Positions 33,863 to 43,094 of a stretch of 54,914 nt of DNA are shown here, piece after piece. Made by a program: the position numbers and the translations under genes. The DNA is from an uncultured Bacilli bacterium (GTDB taxonomy: Bacteria > Bacillota_I > Bacilli_A > RF39 > UBA660), in assembly GCA_934130175.1 (NCBI GenBank), contig CAKOXP010000010.1, positions 1 through 54,914 on the forward strand, written 5' to 3'. The notes below the pieces were generated by a model, which worked only from the letters and a program-made list of their open reading frames with translations, had not been told where the DNA came from and did no database searches. Within the stretch, counting starts at the first letter, position 1; every line of letters starts with the position of its first letter.

Positions 33863-35830
33863 TTAAGAAGCAACTGAATTATTAAATTTTTCATCAAAAA
33901 CAGGATCAGCTGCAGTCGGTTCTGTACCCTTTATAAAATACATTATTTTTTTCTTCTGGTCGGTATCGCTTGCTGGTTTACCAGTAATAGGATTTACTAG
34001 TACTTCTGAAATATTACTAGGTTTTTCATACCATTTATTTTCTTTATCTTTTAAATAATTTTCCATAGAATTTAACCAGATATTTTGCGAATATTTATAT
34101 TCACTTGATTTCAAAACAGTATTATCATCATATCCAACCCATACAGCAGTTAAGATATCGGGATTAAATCCAATGTTCCAATTATCAGTTGAAGTTGTTC
34201 CACTCTTTAAAGAGTAAGTATGTGTCATTTTAGAAGCAATTCCAACAGCTGTAGGATAATTATAATCAATATAGTCTTTATCATAAGTAGCAGTAAGCAT
34301 ATTATTTAGAATAAAGCAAAGACTTTTATTTAAAACAGCTGTTTTTACTTCCTTATATTCATATAAAACATTTCCATCTTTATCTTCGATTTTTCTAATA
34401 AAATGAGGTTTAACTTTATATCCTAAATTTGCAAAAGCAGAATACCCTCTTGCCATTTCAATTATATTAATATCATTTGTTCCCAAAGGAAGAGATGGGA
34501 CTTTTTCTAATTTTGATTCTATTCCAACTCTTTTGGCAACATTAATTAAAGCATCTTGACCTAAAAACAAATGAGTTTTAACAGCGTAGATATTTTCTGA
34601 ATAAGCGATTGCTGTAGCCATAGAGATAGGCTTGTTTCCATAAACATCATTATTATTTTTAGGAGAGTAAGTTTGATTATTAGATAAATTAAATGTGGTA
34701 GCTTGACTAGTAAAAGAAGTAGAAGAGGTGAATCCATTTTCTAGGGCAGCATAATATAAATAAGGTTTCATTGTAGAACCAACTTGTCTTTTAGAATCAG
34801 TTGCTCTATTATATGATGATTCATTGTAATTTTTACCTCCTGCTAAAGCAATTATCTCTCCATTGTTTGGATTCATCATAACTGCAGCCGTTTGAATTTT
34901 TGATTCATTTGGAATAGCTTCTAAAATATTTTTATCCAAATTTTCTTGTGCACTACTATCAAGTGTTGTATATATTTTTAATCCCTTAGTTTCTGTTAAA
35001 GATTTAGGTATACTACTAATAGTTTCCAATTCATCTAAGACAGCATCATGAAAATACATCAAATTTTGTGAATTTTCTTCCTTTTTTTCACCAACAATAA
35101 CTAAATTTTCATTATAAGCATTATTCTTTTCTTCTTCTGTAATGATATTATTATCTACCAAAGAATTTAAAACTAATAATTGTCTTTTTTTAGCCATATC
35201 AAAGTCGACTATAGGTGAGTAATTTGCTGGTGACTTGGGAATACCAGTAATCATTGCTGCTTCTGCTAAATCCAAGTCTTTAGCACTCTTATTAAAGTAA
35301 AACTTAGATGCGTTTTCAATTCCATACATACCATGACCATAGTTAATTGTATTTAAGTATCCTTCAAGTATTTCATCTTTAGAATAAGCATTTTCAATTC
35401 TTAATGTGTACCACATTTCATCCCATTTTCTTTTCCAAGTCTTATCAAAATCAAGAAATAAATTTTTCGCATATTGTTGCGTAATAGTAGAAGCACCTTG
35501 CTTTGTACTCCTAGAAGAAATATTAATCATACTAGCTTTCAAAATTCTTTTATAATCAAAACCATTATGGGAATAGAAATGTTTATCTTCCGTATAAATT
35601 GTAGAATCAATTACGTATTTAGAGATATTTTTAAGACTAGTCCATTCTTTAGATTCATTTCCTTGAAAGAAAAGTTTTTTATCTTTATCATATATCAAAA
35701 TATTATTCGCACTACCAATTTCAAGTTTAGGAGTAGTCTTTAAATAGAGGAAAATCACACCCTTAAAGATTAAAACAAAAACAATTAGAATAACAAATAA
35801 TTTACAAAGTAGTTTAAAAAATTTCCTCAT
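33863..35830 (-). CDS. Class A penicillin-binding protein (PBP1a family)
   Basis: Bifunctional wall synthase. Membrane anchor about 10-30; GT51 glycosyltransferase domain with TEDKHFYSHNGFD (catalytic Glu about 81), QGASTITQQYAKN and KRKWDEMWYTLRIE; transpeptidase domain with GSTMKP (nucleophile Ser about 349), SEN, and KSGTT (about 541). 655 residues, no long C-terminal extension. AGGAGG sits right before a first ATG; the second ATG (35830) has normal spacing. Lies on the minus strand between ung and argS, in front of lemA. Confidence 0.95.
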   Translation of the reverse strand: MRKFFKLLCKLFVILIVFVLIFKGVIFLYLKTTPKLEIGSANNILIYDKDKKLFFQGNESKEWTSLKNISKYVIDSTIYTEDKHFYSHNGFDYKRILKASMINISSRSTKQGASTITQQYAKNLFLDFDKTWKRKWDEMWYTLRIENAYSKDEILEGYLNTINYGHGMYGIENASKFYFNKSAKDLDLAEAAMITGIPKSPANYSPIVDFDMAKKRQLLVLNSLVDNNIITEEEKNNAYNENLVIVGEKKEENSQNLMYFHDAVLDELETISSIPKSLTETKGLKIYTTLDSSAQENLDKNILEAIPNESKIQTAAVMMNPNNGEIIALAGGKNYNESSYNRATDSKRQVGSTMKPYLYYAALENGFTSSTSFTSQATTFNLSNNQTYSPKNNNDVYGNKPISMATAIAYSENIYAVKTHLFLGQDALINVAKRVGIESKLEKVPSLPLGTNDINIIEMARGYSAFANLGYKVKPHFIRKIEDKDGNVLYEYKEVKTAVLNKSLCFILNNMLTATYDKDYIDYNYPTAVGIASKMTHTYSLKSGTTSTDNWNIGFNPDILTAVWVGYDDNTVLKSSEYKYSQNIWLNSMENYLKDKENKWYEKPSNISEVLVNPITGKPASDTDQKKKIMYFIKGTEPTAADPVFDEKFNNSVAS

Positions 35831-35900
35831 CTTCATTCCTCCTAAATTTAGTATGAAAGAATAACTTTCAAAATATGTATTAAAATTAACAGTTTTATGG

Positions 35901-35906
35901 TATAAT
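35901..35906 (+). promoter_or_regulatory. -10 element of ywiB-argS
   Basis: TATAAT 30 bases before the ywiB-like gene; no convincing -35. Confidence 0.5.
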
Positions 35907-35935
35907 TTGAAATGTAAATTTTAGAGGTGCAGAAA

Positions 35936-36274
35936 ATGAATAAAAATGCAAAAATTTCTTTAAAAACAAACGATAATACCATTAAATATGATATACTACT
36001 AACAATAAAAAATAATAAAATTAATTATTTAGAAAAAGACTCTGATACAAATGTTTTTTTATCATTAGATGAAAGAATTTTAATAAGAGATAATAAAGAT
36101 ATTTATTTGGAATATAATTTTTCTAAAAATCAAGGAGTAGTCTTTATCAAAGAGTTACAAAATAATATTAATATTAATTTAATTACTAATAAATTTAATG
36201 TAGAAAATGATAAAGTAGAAATAGAGTATCAAATAGATGATGATAACTATAATTATTTAATAGAGATGGAGTGA
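35936..36274 (+). CDS. DUF1934 family protein (YwiB-like)
   Basis: 112-residue beta-rich protein of the calycin-like DUF1934 family. Recognised from size, pattern (LDERILIRDN, KNQGVVFIKELQNNININLITNKFNVENDKVEIEYQI condensed: alternating strand residues) and its conserved place directly before argS, as in B. subtilis ywiB-argS. Function unknown. AGAGGTG overlaps an in-frame GTG; ATG at 35936 is chosen. Stop is TGA, showing TGA is not read as Trp. Confidence 0.75.
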   Translation: MNKNAKISLKTNDNTIKYDILLTIKNNKINYLEKDSDTNVFLSLDERILIRDNKDIYLEYNFSKNQGVVFIKELQNNININLITNKFNVENDKVEIEYQIDDDNYNYLIEME

Positions 36275-36278
36275 TAAT

Positions 36279-38027
36279 ATGAGTATTATTAAAAGTGTAG
36301 AAAAAGATATAAAAGAGCTTATAAAAAGTGCAGGATATGAAATTGATAGATTTATTTTACAACCTTCAAATAGAAAAGAATTAGGTGATTATCAAATAAA
36401 TGATGCGATGTCTCTAGCTAAAATCTATCATGAAAGTCCTATTGTAATTGCAGGTAAAATTAAGGATGTTTTAGAATCTGATAGTAGATTTACAAATATA
36501 AATATTGCTGGACCTGGGTTTATTAATCTAAGTTTTTCGGATGAATTTTTAATTAATCTTGTTAATAGTATGGAAGATGATATTTTAAATAATATTGATA
36601 TGCAAGAACATAAAAAAATTATGCTAGATTATGGTGGTGCAAATGTTGCAAAAGCATTACATGTAGGACACTTAAGAAGTGCTAATTTAGGAGAAGCATT
36701 AAAACGACTTGCTAAATTATTAGGCCAAGAAGTAATTAGTGATGCTCATTTAGGTGATTATGGTAGACCTTTAGGACTTGTAGTTCTAGAATTAAAGAAA
36801 AGATATCCTGACCTTGCCTTTTTTAACGAGGCTTATCAAGGTGATTATACTTTAGTTGATTTGCCAATTACTAATAGTGATTTAGAAAAAATCTATCCAG
36901 AAGCAAGTACTAAAGCAAAAGAAGATGAAGAATACTTAGAAGAAGCAAGAATAATTACTACAAAAATTCAAAATCATGAAAGAGGATATTATGATATTTG
37001 GAAAAAGGTAGTAGATATTAGTAAAAAAGAAATAAAACAAGTATATGATAATTTAAATGTAAGTTATGATTTATGGGAAGGCGAAAGCGATGCAGCTGAA
37101 TATGTTCCAGAATTACTAGAAATAATGAATTCTAAGAACTTAGTAAAATTAAGTGATAACGCCAAGATAGTAGAGGTTAAAGAAGAGGATGAAACTTCAC
37201 CAATGCCACCACTATTATTAGTTAAATCAAATGGCTCTATTTCATATGAAACAACAGATTTAGCGACAATTTTAGAAAGAAAAAAGAAATTTAATCCAGA
37301 TGAAATTTGGTATTGTGCAGACCTAAGACAACAACTTCACTTTGAACAAGTATTCCGTGCTAGTAGAAAAGCAGAATTAGTAGATTCTAACGTAAAATTA
37401 GAGTATATTGGTTTTGGGACAATGAATGGATTAGATGGAAAACCATTTAAAACTAGAGATGGTGGAGTTATGTCTTTAAAAGCATTAATGGATTTAATAA
37501 AAGAAGAAACTAAAAAGAGAATTAATTATGATATTGTAAAAGAAGACAAATTAGATGAAACAATAAATATAATATCTATGGCAACTTTAAAATATGCAGA
37601 CTTTTTACCATTTAGAGGAACAGACTATATTTTTAACCCTGCAAAATTTGCAGATGTAGAAGGAAAAACTGGTCCATATATTTTATATTCAACAATTAGA
37701 ATGAAATCTCTTTTAGAAAAAGGAAAAGAAGAGAAAAAAGAAACATATAGTAAAATAGGAAACCAAACAGATAGAGAAATATTACTAACTCTTTTAAAAC
37801 TACCAATTACACTTACAAAAGCATATGAAGCAAAATCTTTAAATGATATAGCAGAGTATTTATATACATTGACTAGTAAATATAATACTTTCTATGCTGA
37901 TAATAAGATTTTATTAGAAGAAGATGCACTATTAAAAGAATCTTGGTTAGTATTAACAGATATAGTTTATAAGACAAATTTACTATTATTAGATACACTT
38001 GGATTAAAAGTTCCAGAAAAAATGTAA
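36279..38027 (+). CDS. argS: Arginyl-tRNA synthetase
   Basis: Class I synthetase charging tRNA-Arg. N-terminal Arg_tRNA_synt_N domain (1-100), then the catalytic domain with DYGGANVAKALHVGHLRS, whose HVGH is the HIGH signature (about 131-134), and the C-terminal DALR domain ending LLLDTLGLKVPEKM. 582 residues, slightly longer than B. subtilis (556). Starts four bases after ywiB with GGAGTGAT upstream. Confidence 0.97.
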   Translation: MSIIKSVEKDIKELIKSAGYEIDRFILQPSNRKELGDYQINDAMSLAKIYHESPIVIAGKIKDVLESDSRFTNINIAGPGFINLSFSDEFLINLVNSMEDDILNNIDMQEHKKIMLDYGGANVAKALHVGHLRSANLGEALKRLAKLLGQEVISDAHLGDYGRPLGLVVLELKKRYPDLAFFNEAYQGDYTLVDLPITNSDLEKIYPEASTKAKEDEEYLEEARIITTKIQNHERGYYDIWKKVVDISKKEIKQVYDNLNVSYDLWEGESDAAEYVPELLEIMNSKNLVKLSDNAKIVEVKEEDETSPMPPLLLVKSNGSISYETTDLATILERKKKFNPDEIWYCADLRQQLHFEQVFRASRKAELVDSNVKLEYIGFGTMNGLDGKPFKTRDGGVMSLKALMDLIKEETKKRINYDIVKEDKLDETINIISMATLKYADFLPFRGTDYIFNPAKFADVEGKTGPYILYSTIRMKSLLEKGKEEKKETYSKIGNQTDREILLTLLKLPITLTKAYEAKSLNDIAEYLYTLTSKYNTFYADNKILLEEDALLKESWLVLTDIVYKTNLLLLDTLGLKVPEKM

Positions 38028-38135
38028 AAATATATTGTAATTGGTTAGAATATATGTTATAAGTTTATTTGACAAAATTAATTACTATCAAAAAGCAATG
38101 CAGTTGCATATAATGCTTTAATTAGGAGGATTTAT

Positions 38136-38591
38136 ATGAATATAAATAAAATGTCAAAAGATGAATTAGAATTATTATCAAATAAAGATATTACATATTA
38201 CTTATTGGAAGATGCTAATAAATCAATTAATACAGCAGATTTATTCAAGAAAATCATCAAATTACTTGAATTACCTGAATCTAGTTTTGATGCTAAGATA
38301 GGAGATTATTATACTTCTTTAGCGACAGATAAAAGATTTATAATGTTAGAAGATGGTACTTGGGATTTAAGAAGTCGTCATACATCAGATAAAGTTGTAA
38401 AAGTAATGGATACAGATGATGATGAAGATGAATCCGAAGAAGATGAAGATTCTAAGGATGATATAAATGATGAAATAGAAGAAGATAATTATGATGATAC
38501 AGACGATGACGATGACATTTATGATGATGCAGATGATGATTTGAAAGATTTAGTAGTTATAGACGAAGATGAACTAGAATTAGAACAATAA
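38136..38591 (+). CDS. rpoE: DNA-directed RNA polymerase subunit delta
   Basis: Gram-positive RNA polymerase accessory subunit that improves recycling and promoter selectivity. N-terminal HARE-HTH domain (about 1-85) followed by a highly acidic Asp/Glu tail (from about residue 92). 151 residues. AGGAGG precedes ATG. The argS-rpoE neighbourhood is conserved in Bacilli. Confidence 0.95.
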   Translation: MNINKMSKDELELLSNKDITYYLLEDANKSINTADLFKKIIKLLELPESSFDAKIGDYYTSLATDKRFIMLEDGTWDLRSRHTSDKVVKVMDTDDDEDESEEDEDSKDDINDEIEEDNYDDTDDDDDIYDDADDDLKDLVVIDEDELELEQ

Positions 38592-38602
38592 TTCTAGTTT
38601 TT
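38573..38602 (+). terminator. Intrinsic terminator of rpoE
   Basis: ACTAGAAT/ATTCTAGT stem overlapping the stop codon, then T residues. Confidence 0.8.
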
Positions 38603-38614
38603 ATATTTAGAATA

Positions 38615-38623
38615 TGATATAAT
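38615..38623 (+). promoter_or_regulatory. Extended -10 promoter of prfA
   Basis: TGA-TATAAT 28 bases before prfA. Confidence 0.6.
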
Positions 38624-38650
38624 ATGTTTGACTTATGAAAGGATGATTTT

Positions 38651-39715
38651 ATGATCGATAGATTAGAAGCAACTTTAACAAGATATGAATCAATAGAACA
38701 GGAATTAACTAAGCCAGAAGTATTAAGTGATATTAAGAAAACTAGAGAATTATCAAAAGAAATGTCTAGCTTAGAGGAGTTAGTTACTTGTTATAAAAAG
38801 TATAAGAAAGTTTTAACTGATATTGAGGAAACAGAAGAAATGGTAAAAGATCCAGAACTTTCTGAAATTGCCAAAGATGATTTAAAAAGACTAACATCAG
38901 AAAAAGAAGCTCTAGATAGTGAATTAGAAGTTTTATTAATACCAAAAGATCCTAATGATGATAAAAATGTTGTTATTGAAATTCGTGGAGCTGCAGGTGG
39001 AGATGAAGCTAATATTTTTGCGGGTGACTTATTTAGAATGTATACTCGTTATGCTGAAAAAAAAGGATTTTCATACAAAGTATATAACTCAGTAGATGGA
39101 ACTGCCGGAGGATTCAGTCAAATTGAATTTCTAATTAAAGGAGAAGGTGCTTATTCACTATTAAAATATGAAAGTGGTTCTCACAGAGTTCAAAGAGTTC
39201 CTGTAACAGAATCTAATGGTAGACTTCAAACATCAACTGCCACAGTTCTTGTAATGCCAGAAGTAGATGACGATGTTGATATTGTTATCAATCCAAGTGA
39301 TTTAAGAATAGATATTTATAGATCAAGTGGTTGTGGAGGACAAGGTGTAAATACAACAGATTCAGCAGTAAGAATTACTCACTTACCAACAAATACAGTT
39401 GTAACTTGTCAAAATGAAAGAAGTCAAATTCAAAATAAAGAACAAGCTATGAAAGTTTTAAAAGCAAGACTTTATGAACAACAATTACAAAAACAAGAAG
39501 AAGAGCAAGGTGCCGAAAGAAGAAATAAAATAGGTACAGGTGATCGTGCTGAAAAGATAAGAACATACAATTATCCACAAAATAGAGTAACAGATCATAG
39601 AATTGGTTTTACAACAAAACAATTAGATCGTGTTATGGATGGAGATTTAGATGATATAATTAATGCTTTAATTTCAGAAGATCAAAAAAGAAAAATGGAA
39701 CAGCCTGAAGAATAA
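38651..39715 (+). CDS. prfA: Peptide chain release factor 1
   Basis: Reads UAA and UAG and releases the peptide. GGQ motif in SSGCGGQGVNTTDSAVRITH (about 222-241), methylated by PrmC, the next gene. 354 residues, normal. GAAAGGATG upstream. The operon prfA-prmC-spoIIR-mntP mirrors B. subtilis prfA-prmC-spoIIR-mntP. Confidence 0.97.
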   Translation: MIDRLEATLTRYESIEQELTKPEVLSDIKKTRELSKEMSSLEELVTCYKKYKKVLTDIEETEEMVKDPELSEIAKDDLKRLTSEKEALDSELEVLLIPKDPNDDKNVVIEIRGAAGGDEANIFAGDLFRMYTRYAEKKGFSYKVYNSVDGTAGGFSQIEFLIKGEGAYSLLKYESGSHRVQRVPVTESNGRLQTSTATVLVMPEVDDDVDIVINPSDLRIDIYRSSGCGGQGVNTTDSAVRITHLPTNTVVTCQNERSQIQNKEQAMKVLKARLYEQQLQKQEEEQGAERRNKIGTGDRAEKIRTYNYPQNRVTDHRIGFTTKQLDRVMDGDLDDIINALISEDQKRKMEQPEE

Positions 39716-39717
39716 TT

Positions 39718-40539
39718 ATGAGAGTAGAAGATTTATTAATATATGGAAAAAGCTATTGTCATTCAAATCATGTTAAGTTTTTACTTGCAGATTTACTAAA
39801 TCTTAATCCCTTAGAATTATTAAATCATTTGAATGATATAGTAGATTCTGAAAAAGAAGAACTATTTAAAAAAGAAATTTTAGCTTTAAAAGATGGCAAA
39901 CCCCTACAATATGTAATTGGTAATGTTAATTTTTATGGAAATACCTTTCTTGTTAATGAAAATGTCTTAATACCAAGATTTGAAACTGAAGAATTAGTTG
40001 AAAATACAATTAGGTATGCTAAAGAAATATTTAATGGAAAAGCAAAGATATTAGATATAGGTTGCGGTAGTGGAGTAATTGGTTTAACTTTAAAACAAAA
40101 ACTACCAGATAGTAGTGTTGACTTATTAGATATTAGTAAAGAAGCTTTAGAAGTAACTAGAAAAAATGCTGAAAGTTTAGGTTTAGACGTTAATATTATA
40201 GAAAGTGATTTATTTGAAAATATAAATTCTAAATACGATATTATTATTAGTAATCCACCATATATAAGAGAAGATGAAGAGATTGAAGATATCGTTAAAA
40301 ATAATGAACCTCATCTAGCTTTATATGGAGGAATTGACGGTTTGGATTATTACAGAAGAATTTTAAAAGATATAGAAAAACATTTAAATATACCAGGGTT
40401 AATTGCCTTTGAAATAGGTTATCTTCAAAAAGACGATATAATAAATATTGTAAATTCTAACCTTAAAAATGTAGTAATTGAAGCAAAAAAAGACCTATCT
40501 TTAAAAGATAGAATGATTTTTATTTTAAAAAGTGAATAA
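39718..40539 (+). CDS. prmC: Release factor glutamine methyltransferase PrmC
   Basis: Methylates the Gln of the GGQ motif of RF1/RF2. Motif I ILDIGCGSGVIGLTL and the catalytic NPPY in IISNPPYIRE are present. 273 residues. Starts two bases after prfA. Confidence 0.96.
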   Translation: MRVEDLLIYGKSYCHSNHVKFLLADLLNLNPLELLNHLNDIVDSEKEELFKKEILALKDGKPLQYVIGNVNFYGNTFLVNENVLIPRFETEELVENTIRYAKEIFNGKAKILDIGCGSGVIGLTLKQKLPDSSVDLLDISKEALEVTRKNAESLGLDVNIIESDLFENINSKYDIIISNPPYIREDEEIEDIVKNNEPHLALYGGIDGLDYYRRILKDIEKHLNIPGLIAFEIGYLQKDDIINIVNSNLKNVVIEAKKDLSLKDRMIFILKSE

Positions 40540-40552
40540 AATTATTAAAAAG

Positions 40553-40583
40553 AAACCACTATTATGATGAAAGGTGGTTTTTT
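40553..40583 (+). terminator. Terminator after prmC that also hides the spoIIR ribosome site
   Basis: AAACCAC/GTGGTTT stem followed by T. The AAGGTGG ribosome site of spoIIR (40571-40577) lies in the loop edge and 3' arm. Confidence 0.7.
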
Positions 40584-40585
40584 AA

Positions 40586-41107
40586 ATGAAAAAAACATTT
40601 CTAATTTTAGGATTAATTTTAATAATTACAATTACAAAAACTAGTGAAAAGGTAATAATTCCAGATGAAGCAATTCGCTTTAGAGTGATTGCTAACAGTA
40701 ATAGTAATCTAGATCAAACAAATAAAAAGAAAATAGCTAAAAAGCTATCTACTAATATTTCAACAGTTTTAAAGAATAGTAATTCTATAGATGATGCAAG
40801 AATCAAATTAAAAGAAAATATTCCAACTTTTAAAGCAGTAGTAAGTGAAGAAGCAAAAAAAGAAAATTATGATATAGATGTAGACGTTAATTATGGAAAT
40901 AACTATTTTCCAGAAAAACATTATAAAGGAGTAACTTATAAAGAAGGAAATTATGAATCTTTAGTCGTTAAGTTAGGAGAAGGAAAAGGAGAAAATTTCT
41001 GGTGTGTTTTATTTCCACCATTATGTCTTTTAGAAGCAGAGGAATCTGATAAGGATGAAGTAGAATATAAATCTTTTATTAAAGAAATCATAGATAAGTA
41101 TTTTTAA
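40586..41107 (+). CDS. spoIIR: Stage II sporulation protein R
   Basis: Signalling protein secreted by the forespore that triggers processing of pro-sigma-E by SpoIIGA in the mother cell. N-terminal membrane/signal segment (about 3-20); hallmarks IPDEAIRFRVIANSNSNLDQ and the C-terminal GEGKGENFWCVLFPPLCLLE. 173 residues. Position after prmC matches B. subtilis. Its ribosome site overlaps the prmC terminator hairpin. Presence implies a sporulation pathway. Confidence 0.95.
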   Translation: MKKTFLILGLILIITITKTSEKVIIPDEAIRFRVIANSNSNLDQTNKKKIAKKLSTNISTVLKNSNSIDDARIKLKENIPTFKAVVSEEAKKENYDIDVDVNYGNNYFPEKHYKGVTYKEGNYESLVVKLGEGKGENFWCVLFPPLCLLEAEESDKDEVEYKSFIKEIIDKYF

Positions 41108-41141
41108 TTTATAAATATAATAGAATATAAAAGGTGATAAT

Positions 41142-41678
41142 ATGTCTTTAATTCTATTATATTTTTTTATGGGTGTTGGTTTAAGTATGGATGCTTTTTC
41201 TCTAGCAATTGTCTATGGTACCAATAAAATAAGCAAGAAAAATGCTTTTATATTAAGTTTGATGGTTGGAGTTTTACATTTTATTATGCCTAATTTAGGA
41301 AGCATATTAGGTGGGAAGTTTCTTCAAGGATTTACAATCTACGGTAATTTTATAACAGCTGTTGTTTTCTTTGTATTAGCAATTCAAATGATTTTATCTT
41401 TTAATGAAAAAGAAGAGGTTAAATCGATTAACAATTATTTAGAAATGTTTTTCTTTGCAATAGCTGTTTCCATAGATAGTTTCACTTTAGGAATGGTTTT
41501 AAGTTTTGAAAACTATAATGTAATAGAAGCAGGATTAATATTTTCCATAGTCAGTTTTACTTTTACTATATCAGGATTATTATTAGGTAACTATTTAAGT
41601 AGTAAAACAGGTAAGATAGGTAAAGCTATTGGAATTATCATTCTTTTAATATTTGCTTTGAAATACTTATTTACATAA
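41142..41678 (+). CDS. mntP: Manganese efflux pump MntP family protein
   Basis: 178-residue membrane protein with six segments and the duplicated Asp motifs of the family, SMDAFSLAIVYG (near 15-26) and SIDSFTLGM (near 111-119), in membrane helices 1 and 4. Known members export Mn2+. In B. subtilis mntP (ywlD) also lies close to spoIIR. Preceded by AAGGTGAT. Confidence 0.85.
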   Translation: MSLILLYFFMGVGLSMDAFSLAIVYGTNKISKKNAFILSLMVGVLHFIMPNLGSILGGKFLQGFTIYGNFITAVVFFVLAIQMILSFNEKEEVKSINNYLEMFFFAIAVSIDSFTLGMVLSFENYNVIEAGLIFSIVSFTFTISGLLLGNYLSSKTGKIGKAIGIIILLIFALKYLFT

Positions 41679-41698
41679 AAATCTTTACTTCCTAGTTG

Positions 41699-41727
41699 TT
41701 GACTAAGTTAAGTATTTTCTCTATAAT
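41699..41727 (+). promoter_or_regulatory. Promoter of murA
   Basis: TTGACT-N17-TATAAT, 77 bases before murA; the leader has a small AGTTA/TAACT hairpin. Confidence 0.8.
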
Positions 41728-41804
41728 TAATCTTAGATAGTTATAAAAAGTAACTACTTTAGCAATAAAGAGTAAAATATAATAAACAAGTAGTGAGGTA
41801 TAAG

Positions 41805-43058
41805 ATGAAAATTTTAGAGATAGAAGGACAAAGAGAATTATCAGGTACTATTAGAATTAGTGGTGCAAAGAATTCATGTGTTGCTTTAATTCCAGCAGCA
41901 ATTCTTTCAGATGACGAAGTAACAATATGTAATGTTCCAGAAATAACAGATACAGATGCATTATGTGAAATTTTAGAGTCATTAAATGTTGGAGTAAAAA
42001 GAGCTAGTGAAAGTGTTTTAATAAATGCAGAAAAGATGCAAAATACAGAAATAAAGGAAGAATTTTCAAAAAAATTAAGAGCATCTTATTATTTTATGGG
42101 AGCATTACTAGGAAAATATAAGAAAGCTGTAATGTATTTTCCAGGAGGATGTTCAATAGGAGCAAGACCAATAAATTTACATTTAAAAGGATTCGAAGCC
42201 TTAGGAGCAAAAGTAACTAATGAGAACAATAAATATATAGTAGAAGCAGAAGAATTAAAAGGAGCAAATATATATTTAGATTTTGCATCAGTAGGAGCAA
42301 CTATTAATATTATGTTAGCAGCAGTAAAAGCAAAAGGACTAACAATAATAGATAATGCAGCAAAAGAACCAGAGATAGTAAATGTAGCAACATTCTTAAA
42401 TAATATGGGAGCAAAGATAACAGGAGCAGGAACTTCAACGATAAAAATAGAAGGAGTAGAAAAGCTACATGGATGTTTTCATGAAGTAATACCAGATAGA
42501 ATAGAAGCGGGAACTTATATAATAATAGGAGCATTATGTGGAAATCGTTTAAAAATAGATAACATTATTCCAGAACATGTAGATTCATTATTATCAAAAT
42601 TACAAGAAATTGGTGTTGATTTGGAAATAGGTAGTGATTATGTAATAGTAAGCAAAGAAGAAATTACCAAACCAACAAATATTAAAACAAGCGTTTATCC
42701 AGGATTTCCAACAGACTTACAACAACCGTTTACAGTTTTATTAACACAATGTAGTGGAAAAAGTAAAGTAGAAGAAACAATCTGGGAAAATAGATTTATG
42801 CATATAGCATATTTAAATCAATTAGGAGCTGATATTACAATAAAGAATCAAACAGCAACAATAATAGGTCCAACAAAACTAAAAGGAACAAGTGTTGTTG
42901 CAACTGATTTACGTGCAGGAGCAGCGATGGTAGCAGCAGCCTTAATAGCAGAAGGAAAAACCACAATAACAAATGTTGAACATATTTTAAGAGGGTATGA
43001 AAATATAGTTTCTAAATTAAAAGATGTAGGTGCTAAAATTGAGAGTAAAGAAATATAA
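41805..43058 (+). CDS. murA: UDP-N-acetylglucosamine 1-carboxyvinyltransferase
   Basis: First committed step of peptidoglycan synthesis: transfers enolpyruvate from PEP to UDP-GlcNAc. Active-site Lys-Asn in SGAKNSC (K22, N23) and catalytic Cys116 in PGGCSIGARPINLHLKG, the fosfomycin target residue, are present. 417 residues. An in-frame GTG at 41793 is part of the ribosome site GTGAGG; ATG at 41805 is chosen. Confidence 0.96.
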   Translation: MKILEIEGQRELSGTIRISGAKNSCVALIPAAILSDDEVTICNVPEITDTDALCEILESLNVGVKRASESVLINAEKMQNTEIKEEFSKKLRASYYFMGALLGKYKKAVMYFPGGCSIGARPINLHLKGFEALGAKVTNENNKYIVEAEELKGANIYLDFASVGATINIMLAAVKAKGLTIIDNAAKEPEIVNVATFLNNMGAKITGAGTSTIKIEGVEKLHGCFHEVIPDRIEAGTYIIIGALCGNRLKIDNIIPEHVDSLLSKLQEIGVDLEIGSDYVIVSKEEITKPTNIKTSVYPGFPTDLQQPFTVLLTQCSGKSKVEETIWENRFMHIAYLNQLGADITIKNQTATIIGPTKLKGTSVVATDLRAGAAMVAAALIAEGKTTITNVEHILRGYENIVSKLKDVGAKIESKEI

Positions 43059-43094
43059 TTAATATATAGCTTTATTCTTTTTTTTGGAGGAAAA

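Noticed and set aside
38069..38114. TTGACA (38069) and TATAAT (38109) as one promoter for rpoE
   Set aside because: They are 34 bases apart, twice the allowed spacing; the TATAAT may act with a weak -35, but I cannot support a defined promoter.
42310..42534. Leu-rich 74-residue minus-strand frame inside murA
   Set aside because: Shadow of murA codons; no start signals.
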